64,000 nucleotides of DNA from the NCBI GenBank assembly GCA_013396995.1, contig VWZP01010450.1:163387-227386 (forward strand), given 5' to 3'. The notes under the pieces were generated by a model. It worked only from the letters and a program-made list of their open reading frames with translations, searched no databases and had not been told where the DNA came from. This document shows positions 23,581-36,214 of this stretch, one piece after another (the stretch's first letter is position 1; every line of letters starts with the position of its first letter). A program made the translations under genes and the position numbers. The stretch is from Dicaeum eximium (lineage: Eukaryota > Chordata > Aves > Passeriformes > Dicaeidae).

Positions 23581-25424
23581 GTAAGTGTTTCTTCCCCTTT
23601 TTTTTGGGTTAACTTAAATATATACTTATTATAGTATTTTTGATTTAATTTTCTACCTCTTAATAAAAAAAACACATAACAAAGAATTAAAGGAGACTGT
23701 AATTACAGCAGCCATATCTAACCTGCTACATATCTATTTCAGCTACAGTCAAAATATTTTCCATTCACTTCTTGGTCTCACTGACAGGGTTGCTGTCATC
23801 ACTGTACAGGTGCAGAAACAGCTGAAGTAATAGCTTGCAGTTAAGGGATACCTACAGTTCACTTACAGTGGTACAGATAACATGTGCAAACATTTTGATT
23901 TTCCCAAAAAAATCACTCCCTAAATTTTCCAGCTACTGCTGGATAATGATGGAACGCTCTTCTTGCTGTTTTCCATTGGGTGGAACAGCTGGTTACTATG
24001 TCTTAGCATTGATGTGGCAGAAGCTTGGTGCATTGACAAAGGCAGTGAGGAAAGCAATGTGGTAATTGAGAGAGGAGAAGAAAATGAACAGCTAAGACAG
24101 TGTCTCTTAAGGTGCAAAAAAAGATGAAGAGGAGTAAAAGGCTGGAAGCTTGCCACAGTTTCTTCCTGTTGGTGATGACAGCCTTCAGGTATATTGGTGC
24201 AAACTATAAAATGTGTTTGTGTCTCTTACGATAAACAGTGCTATCCCAGTGTAGGATTAGAAATCCATTCCTTACTATCAAACCATATTCTTGTAAGAAG
24301 TGCATGGTCCCTATGCAAGCAGGTCTAGGGCCAGTGTGTAGTTTTGATGCTTTCAAAAGTTTTTTCATTCAGCGGCAGTGTGGTCTTACATACAGACCTG
24401 TATAGGGTATATGGCATGTGTAAGGCATCTGATTTTCTGACACAGCTGGCTGACTAAAAAGACATAACATTTTTCTCTTTAGGAAAGGCTGAGGTGTTTC
24501 TCACATCCTAGGGTGCAAGTTCACAAATGATCAGTTTTCTTCTCAGAATAAGAATGTAATGATAAAGTTTGGGGGGGTTGTATTTATTTTTACAGACTGC
24601 TATTTCAAGTTTCTCTTCATGAAGAGAGTGCAGATGTTGAGCTGTGAGGCTGTAATGTACTAGCCTGCTACTTTAAGTCCTTCCAGGAGGACCAAAGGCA
24701 ATCTTCTGCTTCTTTATAGATAGCAATATGACTAACTTTCAAAACTCTGAACATTTCCCAGTGCAAAGTGGTCATGAACTGTTGTAGGCTAGTTTGTTGG
24801 TTTATCGGTCTGATTAATTTTAACTGTATCTGTGTAATCACTAATGTGTAGCTAGGTTCTCCATGTGATTTGGAAGGGATTAAAGACAATATATGAAAGG
24901 CAGAATGGTATGGAACTGATTTGGGATGCACGGTTGTGGTTCTTTTTAGCACAGTAAACTTTGGGTTTAACACAGCTAATGAGGAGTCAAGTCCCCCCTG
25001 ATCTGCAAAAATTGCAATTTAGGATATTTTCCTGTTTTTTGTCATTTTTTTGGGGGAGGTATTTATTTTCACTTTTGAAAGCTTTACAGAATTAAATTGT
25101 CTCCCCAAATATGCAGAACCTTCATGTGCTTTTAATTCTTTTCTATGGCAATGACTTACAAATGGTTATATGTCTATCCATTTGTGTTTCCTTTAAAAAC
25201 TTTCTGGCCTCTTGATTTGTTTCATGTACATTTGAGACAACAACAGAAATCTCAAAGTTGCTCGGCTCCACTAGTATGTGTGAAAAGAGATATGCCTTGG
25301 GTAGAAGTTGATTCTCACATATTCAGTGGTGAGGAAATAATCTGGTTTTCTTGCAAGTATTTTGAATAATTCTTAGTATGCAGCAACATAATTGCCTAAT
25401 TCAACTTTTTGTGTTTTCTTTCAG
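23581..25424 (+). other. FANCC last intron
   Basis: AT-rich intron ending at GTTTTCTTTCAG. Short open frames on both strands resemble nothing known. No repeat is recognised. Confidence 0.7.
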
Positions 25425-25568
25425 ATTACTGAGGTAACTGATACAAGCAAAGAAGTTCATAACCTTCTTATCCGTACTGCATACAGATTTAACCATAGTG
25501 GAGAAGAAAACCAAAGGACTGTGAAGCTGCTGAATGAACTTCTTCAAAAACTTACATTGAAAGTTTAG
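25425..25568 (+). CDS. FANCC: FANCC last coding exon with stop
   Basis: 144 bp from the TTTCAG acceptor to TAG at 25566-25568, 47 codons plus stop, the same coding length as the human last exon. It starts ITEVTDTSKEVHNLL, continues RTAYRFNHSGEENQRT and ends LLNELLQKLTLKV. Human ends LARELLKELRTQV. The leucine corresponding to human L554 is conserved. Confidence 0.96.
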   Translation: MTEVTDTSKEVHNLLIRTAYRFNHSGEENQRTVKLLNELLQKLTLKV

Positions 25569-26735
25569 AATTTTAATGTCACCTATTTATCAAACCAACA
25601 AATCAGGTCTTTATCCAGGTGTCAGATTTCCATTAGCATCTGGCAGTGCAGGTTACCAAGGGCAGAAAGATACCTATATAAGCTATAGCTGCTAATTTAT
25701 ATTCCCTCGTCTATATTGAAGAATAATCTGTTGTTTGGAAATGTTAATCTTTGAAACATAAATAGTAGCAAATATTAAAGATGCTTGAAAATTTTGTTGC
25801 GAGTATCTTCCGTAACAAGAGACCTACATAATTTAAAGTAGTTCACTCATGTCCGTGTTTTTTATCTGGCTGAGGATCAGTTTTTCTCCAAAATTACGCA
25901 TTTGGGGTTTTTAAAGTAAGTAATATCCAATTACTTGATTGGTAAGTTGTTACTAAAATGTTTTGTGCTTCTGCTTTTATGAAACTAACGATGATCTCGA
26001 GTGATTCATAGTGTTCTCAGGAAATCACTGAGTGGTATTTCCTGAACTCCTTCCTTCTTTTTGAAAATGTTTCCAAAATGAAACTCTTCCCAGATTTGCT
26101 AAATGTGGAGGTTTTTTCAATACTGTAGCTTTCACAGGACAGTGGTCTCCTCTAAATACTACACCAATAGCTGGTCTTTGTCAACAGATACTGCAGGCAT
26201 AAAATTGCTTGCAGTACAGCCCATTTAACAGTGTGCCATGACTGATGCTATTATTTATTGCTTTTATTTATTCATCTAAGAAATATGTGGCTTTTATTCA
26301 GACAAAAGAGGGCAAGCAAAACAGACACATAAGGACATTTTCCAGTACAGAGGGACAGATTTCCTACAAAGGTTGCAACTCAGTGCCTTCATTTTTATGT
26401 CCAGCAGTATTTGCTTAATTCTACGTTGGTTTTTTGTCTCCTGCAAGGAGTACAGACAGGTAGCATTGGCTTATATTTCTTACCCTTAGGAAAGTATTTT
26501 TCCCTAAAAGTTTTGTGAACCTGTCTCTAGTTTAACTAGAAAAATAAGCATGGAGAAGAGTAGTGACAGAGCATCCTGACTTTCCTCAGTAATTTGTTCT
26601 CCTGTATTACTTATCTGTAATGCCAACACCTGTGCTATGCTGCTCAAAGATGTTAGTTGGAATACTATTCTTGCATATAAAATCCAAGACATGTATCTTG
26701 CATTAATAAAGCTTTTTGAATGTAGCATTTGTTTT
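25569..26735 (+). other. FANCC: FANCC 3' UTR (extent inferred)
   Basis: AT-rich sequence after the stop. ATTAAA at 25774-25779 is a possible early polyadenylation signal, and a canonical AATAAA lies at 26705-26710. The end is inferred from the second signal and not proven. Confidence 0.45.
26705..26710 (+). terminator. Candidate FANCC polyadenylation signal AATAAA
   Basis: AATAAA in GCATTAATAAAGC, 1.1 kb after the FANCC stop, followed by a T/G-rich stretch (GCATTTGTTTTTG) suitable as a downstream element. The variant ATTAAA at 25774 would give a shorter 3' UTR. Confidence 0.4.
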
Positions 26736-29700
26736 TGACCAAGGGGAAAGAAAAACAGCGTACTTAGTGTCCCTTGGCTGTGAGAAGTGGAAAGATATTT
26801 TCTCTTATGCTGTTAACTGATTTCTTACAATTTTGTTCCCAGTGAGTCATATTATGGAAGTTATGTGCCCTCCCAGTCAGTTTGCTAGTGAAAAAAATAG
26901 CAAACACATAATGTGTATCAGCAAAGAAAAGGGTTTTTTCTCTTTTTAATTAGAAAGATATTTTTAGATGAAAATTCAGAAACAAATAGGTAGCAATTTT
27001 TCTGTTGTTAAATAGCCACACATATCCAAAAAAGTACAATCAAACAACCCAGTTTTGGGTTCCCTGAATACCATAGCAGAAAAGCATGGGATTAAACTAA
27101 ATTATTTTTTGGTCACAAACTCAGAGGTATTAGTGTAGTAAAAACAGATGTGGAGTGCTGTATTTAGAATGATAAATGAAATGAAATTTTAACTCAAAGG
27201 AAGAATTTTTTTTGGGGTTTTGGTGTTTTTTTTGGTTTAATGTCTAATCTGGTTGTTGGATGTGAGGCTCTTTGGTTATGTTTTTTCCGTATTATGCCTC
27301 TATGTAATTTTAACTACATAGAAGAAAAATGAGCAAAGAATTGCAATATCTAATTCTTGCAGATTAATTAGCTGAATTATATGGGTATTATGTTTAGATG
27401 TGTATGGCAGTTTTTGGACAGGTATTTTAAAATATCTTCTCTTTATCAGTGTTTTTATTTTTCCATTGACAAAATGCATTAAAATTCTTGTAACTTCATT
27501 TAACAAAATCAGTATGCTGATAAATAAGGATAAATCAATTCAAGCAGGAAGGAAATGTACAATGAAGGCAGTAAAATCCCAAAATTAGTAGGGAATTGAT
27601 ACATTCTTGTTTTCTTGTGTTTGGCTTCATAAGAAAAACTGAATTATTTGAACATTAAGGAGGGTTTGCTTGTTTCAGGAGGCTCTGAGGAAGAAACCTA
27701 ATTGATACTGTCTATAACTTAAAAAAGATACATCTGTACTGGCATTCTTTTTGCTCTTTTTAGCATAGTGGTTATAAATTGTTGGTATTTCTTTTTCCTT
27801 ACTCTTTCACTATGCTTGAATTAGCATCTAACTTTGATATAAGCTGTGATTTTGTGGGATGTTGAAGCTACTTTTGTTAGTTTGCCAGTGGAAGGCTACA
27901 GAGCAATTTGGTAGGTCTGAGTAATGGAAGATTTCTCATATGGTGGCTTCTGCATTATCCATCCAATGTGCATCTTTTCCTCAGTAATTGCTGCTTTCTG
28001 GAAGTGTTCTTTGGAACCTTCAAGACTATTTTTGCTGAACCAGCCAACAAATCCTGAAATCAGACTTCCAGTAGGTTGTTCTCTTGTGTTCTATCTGCAG
28101 CACACACCCTGGTTCTGTACAGTACACTAAACATAGAGAACTTTTCAAAATTGTTCTGCTTCAAGGCATTTTTTGAATAAGAATACAGACAGTAAATTTT
28201 ACTTCTTTGATTATGGTACTTCTTGGTTGTTCTTCTTTCCAGTCTAAGACTGCTAAGTTAGAGCTTTTTGAATTCTCCAGCATGGTGCTGGGTGGTTTCT
28301 GTGGATTTCTTCAGGCAGAAGAAAGGTCATTTCTGTGGCTTTTATTTAATCAAGATCTCAGTGTCTATACAAAGAAGAATGTGTTTTATTTTGTCATGTG
28401 CTGTCAGATACTGCAATTTAGCTGACCAACAGTAACATTTATTGTGTTACTTCTAGCATTTGTGATTAAGTTTCTGTACTCTCAGCATTGTAAGTGCCAA
28501 GAGGAGTTAATAGACGCAGTGAGTTAATATTTGTTTGGGTAAGCTGAAAACTGTGGTATATGTTTGGCTTGGCAGGGATACAATTCAAAAAATTCTGAAG
28601 GATTAGCATTATAGAAGTGTAGGATAAAACATCTAGCACAAAGTACTTGCAGTTACTAAACAAAACACTGTTAAATCAGATTTACACTGTTTCTTTGCTG
28701 TATTTTCTAGTGTCAGAATAAAGTACCTAATGTTCTGTGTGAATGAGTAATGTCATACTCCATTAAAACACAGTTTTCCCTGTGATACAAGAAGGGTGTA
28801 GAAAGGTGATAATTTCTGACATGGAAGAGCAGTTTTCTACTAGACCCAAGTTTGGAAAGTCAAAACCTGGAATATTATGGAAGGAGTCCCCTATGAGAAC
28901 ACAGAGCATGTGTTTGCATTTTTTATGCTTTCCTGATAGTCTGCAATGGCTTTCTTAAGCAACCAGCACGTTTTGTTGGGCCACCCCAGTAGTTAAACCA
29001 CTGTAGCTGAATGCTCTGGTGCTAGAGGCATCCCACTAGCACTTCATTCACTGTAGTGTTCAGATGTGGGCTGCTTAAATCCACTTCTCTGGCAAGTTTT
29101 CCTTACTTGTGATACAATTTTTTCTTAAATGCTTGCCTGGATTTAAAAGATATGTTCTTGGTAGACATTCCACTTGCTGCCGTAGCAGAGAGTAGCTTAT
29201 TCTGGGAATCTGAGTGAATGCCACGGATACGGTTCCCTTGCTTGCACTGGCCATCTTCCTTTAGCCAGCTGTCTGGCTGCTGGAAAGGAATAAACCTCAC
29301 AAGATCCTTCTGATGGCTTGAGTGTGCTCACTGTTGTCTGAGCTGCCAGGAGCCAGCTAGGGATAAGCACTGGACTGCTGTCAGCCACTGAAACAAAAAC
29401 TTGAAAGGTCAGCTGGCTCTAGCTGAGTTGTAGTGATGTAATGCATAGGCAAAGACCGTTCTTTAGTTTGTGTTCTATATTCTTGCATGTGTGTGAAGGG
29501 AGGGAATGACAAAAAAGATAAAACCCAACCCAGCTTGAAACTTAGCTGTAGAAACTCAGCTGTGATGTTTATATTCAATGCCGATAGAATTAGGAAGTAG
29601 CAGTTCCACGCATGACATGCCATTAACCTGCATATCAACAAGTAGCATAAAAAAATCCAGCAGTAGTGTCTTTAATAGGCCTGTGTATTTAACTAACTTC

Positions 29701-32028
29701 ACATCTCTTACTACTTTAAAAGCCTCTTTCATAACTCTTCTGTAGTACGTCAGATGATAGACTCGTTAAATAAAAAACCAGACCCTCAGAAACAATGACC
29801 TTCTCTTTTCTATCATTTCCAAAAAAATACCCATTAGGCCCATGAACTTTTGCAGACACATAAATGCCATCTTGAAGAGATTGCACTTTTACATTTCTTG
29901 ATTAACATTGTGAATTACACTGTTGAGATGTCTCGTGTATGTGCCAGTTAGCCTGTGCGTACAGTTCACTCCTTAACATTTTATTTCTTAGCTTGTGAGT
30001 TTATTTTGAGGCTTCCAAAACAGGTGCATGCAATATGTCATTTGTCTGCTACTGTTAAAATTGTGTCCTTAATATTTCACATATGACAAAGCAGCTTCTG
30101 TTTGTTTTTACTAATGATGCCATAACTTCTACTATATATAGGTGTTCTGAAAATGGGATTTCAGCTTTTTTATTGCCAAGTAACTTGTACTGGTAGCTGA
30201 CGATACAAATTTCCTATCTGTACCATTGTTCCCTGTGGAGACTAACAGTAAGTGTTTAAGTGCTTTTAATCTCATGACTGTGCTGCACTTCCATATCAGC
30301 TTCAGATGTCTGCGAATAGAGAGGGAAAAGCCCATATCAGATTCCATGGAAGAGGAGAGAAGCCTTGAAATATGACACAGGATTCATTTGTAAGATGGAA
30401 ATCGGTGATATGTGTCTGTGAATTCAGGCGCTTATGAGTTCCTAGTAGGGAGGACCAACAGCATCTTTTCTAGAAGCATGAAAAATGTACCAGTGTTTTT
30501 TCTGTAGACCAGTAAATTTCTCCAAGTTCACTGCAAACCCCACTGTTACGTTTCAGCTTTCTTTTCTTGTGTGTTTGCTTCTTTGCTGAAGTACAAATGG
30601 CCAGTGCTGAGCAATTTGCTGCACAGCACAATTTCAGGCCAGACTGAATTCCTGTAGCTGCTTTCTCTGACTAGCTTGACCTAGGCCATGAGTGGATACT
30701 GAGCAAATGTCAAGCCCAAACCTTGCAATTAAGCAATAACATCTGTTTTGGGAAGATAATTTAATTGGGATTTAAAGTCTTCAGATGACAGCTGTTGACT
30801 GTTTTTCATATTGGTTCTTCTGATCTTGATGTCATGAGTTCTGCTCGTCGTATTGCCAGAGCAAGCTCTCACATGCACTTACTCTTTAGGCAGAAGGATT
30901 GCCTTTTATTTTTCTTCTCTCCCATTCTGGCCGGGATCCAAGATGGATGTACAAATGGTAGATCCAGTCTCTTTGTTTTTCTTTTGTTGTTTTTATTTTT
31001 AAAATGGAATACCCTAAACCTATGTAAACATCATAGAATGAAGTTTAGGAACTTGCATATAAAATCAAGTATGGGCTGAATATCTGTTTTTCTGCTGAGA
31101 TCCTTCACTCATAGACTTGTGTCTAACCACACAGCAATGTGTAAGTCAATTGTTCCCTGCCCTGCTTTCTTCAGATTTGGCAAACGTGTTGTATAAGAAT
31201 GAAAGAATGGAATTTGGTATCAATGCTTCCCCTCTCTGCTTCAAAAATCATGCATTTGAACAGCCCAGTTGGTGCACCACTTAAATGGTTAACACTGCTT
31301 TGGGACAGTTCTTCAAAAGGCATTGTAGAGTCTGGCAATCCACATGCATTTAAAGCAAGTATAAGAAGAACTGCCTGTGACATCCTTTTGTGGAGCCATT
31401 TTCACAATTTTCCTGTCAATTCAGTTTTCTTTGTGAATCTGAAAGACTATTTAGCTCATGATTTTTCAGACATTCAGGGAGTAAGCAGGAGGAAGAACCA
31501 TTCAGAAGGAGGACTTCTTGACTGCATTGGGTCCTTACCACCTCTAAAACATAACCAAAAAGCACAGTCTTTAATAGCTGTATTTCAAGACAAAGGAGGG
31601 AATAATTTTTGGTTTTTGCATGTTATAAACATGTGGTTTTGATGCTGAATGCTCTTGATGCAAAAATGCAGTGCTACACCAAATTTAAGCATTGACCTTC
31701 GTTCTGTGATGTAGAACTTTTCTCAGCATCACATCTACCTGTCATTGATGGTGGCATTACTTTATACTGCTAACAGTGAATCAGCTAGCTTAAGAAATAA
31801 ATAAGACTGGTCTTTCTATTTTCTTAGTCTGGTTGCTTTCTAGTTCCCATTCCTTCCTTACCAAGTAAGAAATTTACATTCCTGTGATTTGACTGAAGAA
31901 AGGAGAGGCAAGTGCTGGGGAGAAGGTGTGTGCAGAAACTGTAGAATGTCAGTAGGTGGGCATCCTTGTTTTTGTAAAAACTGACAGTCCTGTGATAATT
32001 TATCTGACTCTTCATCTGTGTGAAGAAA
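26736..32028. other. Intergenic region between FANCC and the LTR
   Basis: AT-rich intergenic sequence. The longest open frame (31199-31642, 147 codons, +) has no recognisable domain. No mobile element or RNA gene is recognised. Confidence 0.6.
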
Positions 32029-32826
32029 TGTGCTGGTTTAGGCTTAGGTAGAGTTAATTTTCTTCTCAGAGGCTGGTGTGGGGCTGAGTTTTGGATTTGT
32101 GTTAAATACAGGGTTGATAATAGAAGAGCTGTTTTTGTTGTTGCTGAGCAGGGCTTTCACAGAGCCAAGGCCTTTCCTGCTTTTCAGAGAGCCATGAGGA
32201 GGAAGCTGGGGGTGCATGGGAGGTTGGGACGGAACACAGCCAGGACAGGTGAGCCAAACTGACCAAAGGGGATATTCCAGACATCATGCTCAGTATATAA
32301 AGTGGGGGAAGATGGAGGAATGGGGAACATTTGAAGTGGNNNNNNNNNNNNNNNNNNNNNNNNNNNNNNNNNNNNNNNNNNNNNNNNNNNNNNNNNNNNN
32401 NNNNNNNNNNNNNNNNNNNNNNNNNNNNNNNNNNNNNNNNNNNNNNNNNNNNNNNNNNNNNNNNNNNNNNNNNNNNNNNNNNNNNNNNNNNNNNNNNNNN
32501 NNNNNNNNNNNNNNNNNNNNNNNNNNNNNNNNNNNNNNNNNNNNNNNNNNNNNNCAGTGTTTGTCTTCCCAAGTCACCATGACACATGATGGGGCCCTGC
32601 TTTCCTGGAGATGGCTGAACACCTGCCTGCCCTTGGGAAGCAGTGAATTAATTCCTTGTTTTGCTTTGCTTGCATGTGTGGCTTTTGCTTTCCCTATTAA
32701 ACTGTCTTTATCTCAACCTATGAGTTTTCCCACTTTTACCCTTCCAGTTCTCTCCCTGATCCTGCTGAGGGTGGGGAGTGAGCAAGCATCTGCATCGGGA
32801 TTGGCTGCGGGGGTTAAACCATGACA
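32029..32826 (+). mobile_element. Solo LTR of an endogenous retrovirus, with internal gap
   Basis: The element starts TGTGCTGGTTTA and ends TTAAACCATGACA, which are imperfect inverted termini of the TG...CA type. It is flanked by AGAAA at 32024-32028 and 32827-32831, a 5-bp target duplication. Promoter-like CTCAGTATATAAAG lies near 32290, with GACCAAAGGGGATATTCC just before it. A CCTATTAAACTGTC polyadenylation-type motif lies near 32694. The pattern matches LTRs I know from songbird genomes. The 5-bp duplication fits an ERVL-like (class III) origin, but the family is not proven. No internal retroviral genes are present. A 215-N gap interrupts it, so its true length is unknown. Orientation follows the TATA and polyadenylation motifs. 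Confidence 0.8.
32340..32554. other. Assembly gap (215 N)
   Basis: A run of undetermined bases inside the LTR, probably because the repeat could not be assembled. Confidence 0.99.
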
Positions 32827-32831
32827 AGAAA

Positions 32832-35800
32832 AAAAAAGTTCAGCATTTATGTCATATAATTGCATTTTTTTAATACTCAAGCAAACAGGAACAATGTTTT
32901 CCCTCAGCTAAAACTGGGAGCTTATTAAAAAGCCTTCATATATAATCAAAAGCAACAGGAGACTATAATGCAAACAGGGCGTGATGGGCAGCTTCGGCAC
33001 ACACGGTGGCAATTACAAAATCCTAACACCAGTTTTGCAGGGTAATATTGCCATGCTACTGATGGAACAAAGGTAGCTGTGGGGACACAGAGCCTGCGTG
33101 TAGGGAAATGGTGGCTGAAGGGGCACGTGAAAGGTGGAATGAGGGAGAATGGGAAGTGTGGTTCCCTAGTCAGGGAACAAAATAAAGTACTTTTCAGGTG
33201 TAAAACAGAATAAATCAGAATGAAACTTTAATTGGTCATGCTTTGGCATTTAAATAGGTGAGTTTCAGGTACACCAAGGGACAGATGCAGACTGCAGTAA
33301 GATGGCTGCTGAGATATTTTAATTTTTAGTTCTATTGTACTTGCAAGAGTTGACTGTAAGGATGTACAGCTGTAGATCAAATAACTTTTCCTACCAAATG
33401 TCAAAACAACTGTGGGACAAAGTTGCAGTGAACAAACAACTTGAGGTTTAAAAAAAAAAGATGTTTTTTCTGTGAGGTAGATGATGAGCACTGTCCTCTC
33501 AGGATTAAAGATGAAGTAAATCACATTTTGGTGCCAAGCACCACCTTCTCAAACTACCCTGTTTAGATCCAGTCAGGATGGCTGGGGATGATGCCAGTGG
33601 CAAAGCAGCCAACACTGGCCCATGAATACAATGTCTGATTGAGTTTCAGCAGAGAGCTCCAGTGCTGAGACACCAGTCCCAACAAGCCCAGAGGAGAAAC
33701 CTGGATGTAGTCAGAAATAGGCAGTTTTCAGAGATGACTGAAGCGAGCTACATTAACTAAAGGGCACAGCAATGTCCAGCTGCTGCTCAGGGGCATGTGA
33801 GCAGACAGCAGAACTGTCATCTCTGCAATGGGGCAGTGAGCAAAAACTGGGTTTTGCAGGTTGTACTGTGAGCATTACTACTGGGGCACTCTGCTAATAT
33901 GAAGTGGTGCCAGTTGGAAACTAAGTTCTGCTTTCTGATGTGTAAATGATCATGTAAAAGCAAATTTTTACAGAACTGCAATTTCTGCATGCTTTCAGGT
34001 AACAGAGCAAATATCTGGTGTTCTTCTGGAAAGCAGGTATATTTTAATGTTATAAAATATTAATTTTGTGCAGAGAATATGCACTTAGTTGCAATCACAG
34101 CTAACGGACAAATGCAGTTAGTCTCCCAAGGACTATGCAAATGTCTCATTTTCTTTAAGCACTGCAATATTTCACCAACCTAAAATGTCAGCTTGGCAGC
34201 AGGGTAAGATTTTAAAATAAATTGTCCAGTATATTGTGTCCACAGAAACAAAGGAACATAGCCATATCAGTGTATATGTTCACTTCATATTTTGTTTATG
34301 TGCCTAAACGCAGTATACTTGTAAAATTCTAGATGAGTCAGCTCCTCTGTTTGGCTGGTTCCTTGTCCTTTCTTGCAAATCTTTTTCTTCTGACTAGTCT
34401 GGGCATCAGCAATTGAGGCCAAGGAGAGAAATGCACTTAGGTCTCTGGTGTAATATTTGACTGTTATAGAAGACATAGGACATGACTCATGAATACTGGG
34501 AACTGTAGCACAAAGGTAGATATTTTATAGCTTTAAAAAAACATACATTATTACAAAGACATTATTAAAGATACATTATTAAAAAGACTACAAGATGTAT
34601 TTATTTTTTTTAGATATTGAGAATTAGTGTTGTAGAATAGGGTTTTCAGTGAATTAATGGTTTTGTGCCTATAATAGTATGTGGGCCTATTTCAAATATT
34701 ATTCTTATCTCAGTACATTATTATGTGAATGTTTTTTTTCAAAGTAAAATACCATTAAGTTACAGGTAAAAATTTGAATGGCCTTAGACATTTCATTTAC
34801 TACTTCTCACTCTCAAATCATGTGTAGTGAAAGTGAGACCATGTGTAGCATGCACATGTGCAACCTGGCACTTGCCTGCAGTATGGGGGCCTGGAAGGTG
34901 TCGATTTTCCAGATATTTACAGTCCAGTTTCTGCATGGAAAGAATCAAACCCAAGCTAATAGAGCCTTTGGAACATAATGGCTCATGGTAACTCAGCTGC
35001 TTGTTGATTCTTACAAAAGCACCATGAGTTCTTCCCACATACAGAGGAGCCTGCACACTAACACCTAAAATTTTCTGTATTACAAATACCAGTTCTCGAG
35101 ACTTTCCTCAGCTGTGGAGATGAACTGGCTGGCTGCAGTGCTCTGCATGATACATTTTAATGCTCCATATAACATTTTTGATTTGTTTTGGTAGTATCAT
35201 TTTCCATAGTGCTTTTTATATGTCAGAAATCCTTAGGCTCCTTATGCCAACTTGTTTCTTCAAGCTGCCCACTTGCTCAGGCTGCATTTCCGGTCAGACC
35301 TTTGTTTCCAGACCTTTTTCCTTCCCTATTTTGTGTGAGGCATGGACAATAGGGTACAGCTAATTCCCTCCTGAAGGAGAAGTCACAGAGACAGCAGCAG
35401 CTGCGAACACCTCCCAGCAAAGCCACAGACAGAGAACAGCTGTCAGCAGAATGATGTGTTTTACTCTGTCCTTGCAACAGAAAGTGCATGGCAAGGAATG
35501 AATGCATTCACTGAGGGGCTGAGGGGCTCGCAGGGCCACCCCCTTATTATGGTCTGCCTTTACTCTGAAAAAGCAACCCTGTAAGCAGCATGAGAAAGTA
35601 GATGGTGATCCTTGCCTGACTATATACAGTTTTAATATTTCATCTCATCTGAAAATGAGATTCATTTTCAGAGCTAAAAGGTACATTCAGAAAAGAATCA
35701 CTGAGATCCTAACTAGGTGCTGGCCTGATGAATTAAGTGGGAGATAGTCCAGCACTGGGCTTCCAATGCTATTCAGAATAACATTACCACTGTGTTTGGA

Positions 35801-35945
35801 AAAGACACATTAGAGATGGGAGAGGGCAAAAAACCCCTACTAAAATGCTGTATTTTGTTCAGAGGGGGCTGCTTATGAAACAAGTAAATGAAACCTAAGG
35901 GCAAAGGCATACCTATATAGATGCCTGTGTCATGGCCACATGCAA
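32832..35945. other. Intergenic region between LTR and CR1 fragment
   Basis: Mixed-composition intergenic sequence. A somewhat more GC-rich stretch lies at about 32980-33180 and 33560-33850. No gene, RNA or known element is recognised. Confidence 0.6.
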
Positions 35946-36003
35946 CCATAGAATACACTGAATTGGAAGCAACCCACAAGGAACATTGTGTCCATCTCCT
36001 AGA
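35946..36003 (-). mobile_element. Short CR1 3'-end remnant
   Basis: CCATAGAATACACTGAATTGGAAG, followed by a decayed ACCC..CAAGGAACAT..TGTCCATCTCC block, matches the inverted 3' end of CR1. Only about 58 bp remain. Confidence 0.6.
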
Positions 36004-36214
36004 TGGGGGTATAGTTTGAAAAGACATGGCTTCCTGTAATGATCTAGTTACAGGAAGTTTGGAAATAGTTTTTTTGTTGTTGTTTACTTTTATTTACTAC
36101 AATTAGATTCTGCCACTTCCTTCTGTCAGGAACTCAATATAGAAACACCCACCTGAGAGAAAACCATAACAGTGGTGGTTTGTTGCTTTTTTTTCTGTTA
36201 GGCTTTTGATAGAG

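Larger units (their letters stand above)
784..25568 (+). other. FANCC: FANCC gene, 3' half (eight last coding exons)
   Basis: Gene-level entry. FANCC is a helical-repeat subunit of the nuclear Fanconi anaemia core complex. It works with FANCE and FANCF so that the complex can mono-ubiquitinate FANCD2-FANCI during DNA interstrand crosslink repair. The eight exons translate to 327 residues that align with roughly residues 230-558 of human FANCC. Recognisable landmarks are LWLRHLPSLEKA, HPAIFR, TIIQVFTQ, AAEQLL, LWLLAFYY and NFLLFSPGGH. Exon lengths are 157, 53, 100, 76, 82, 172, 201 and 144 bp. These equal the human exon sizes as I remember them, except two exons that are one codon shorter. No stops or frameshifts were seen. 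The leucine matching human L554, a known disease position, is kept four residues before the C-terminal valine. The 5' exons are left of the window. AOPEP lies tail to tail downstream, the known vertebrate arrangement. Confidence 0.97.

Noticed and set aside
32102..32824. Long open frames on both strands across the N gap
   Set aside because: Most of their length is undetermined bases inside the LTR, so they carry no coding evidence.
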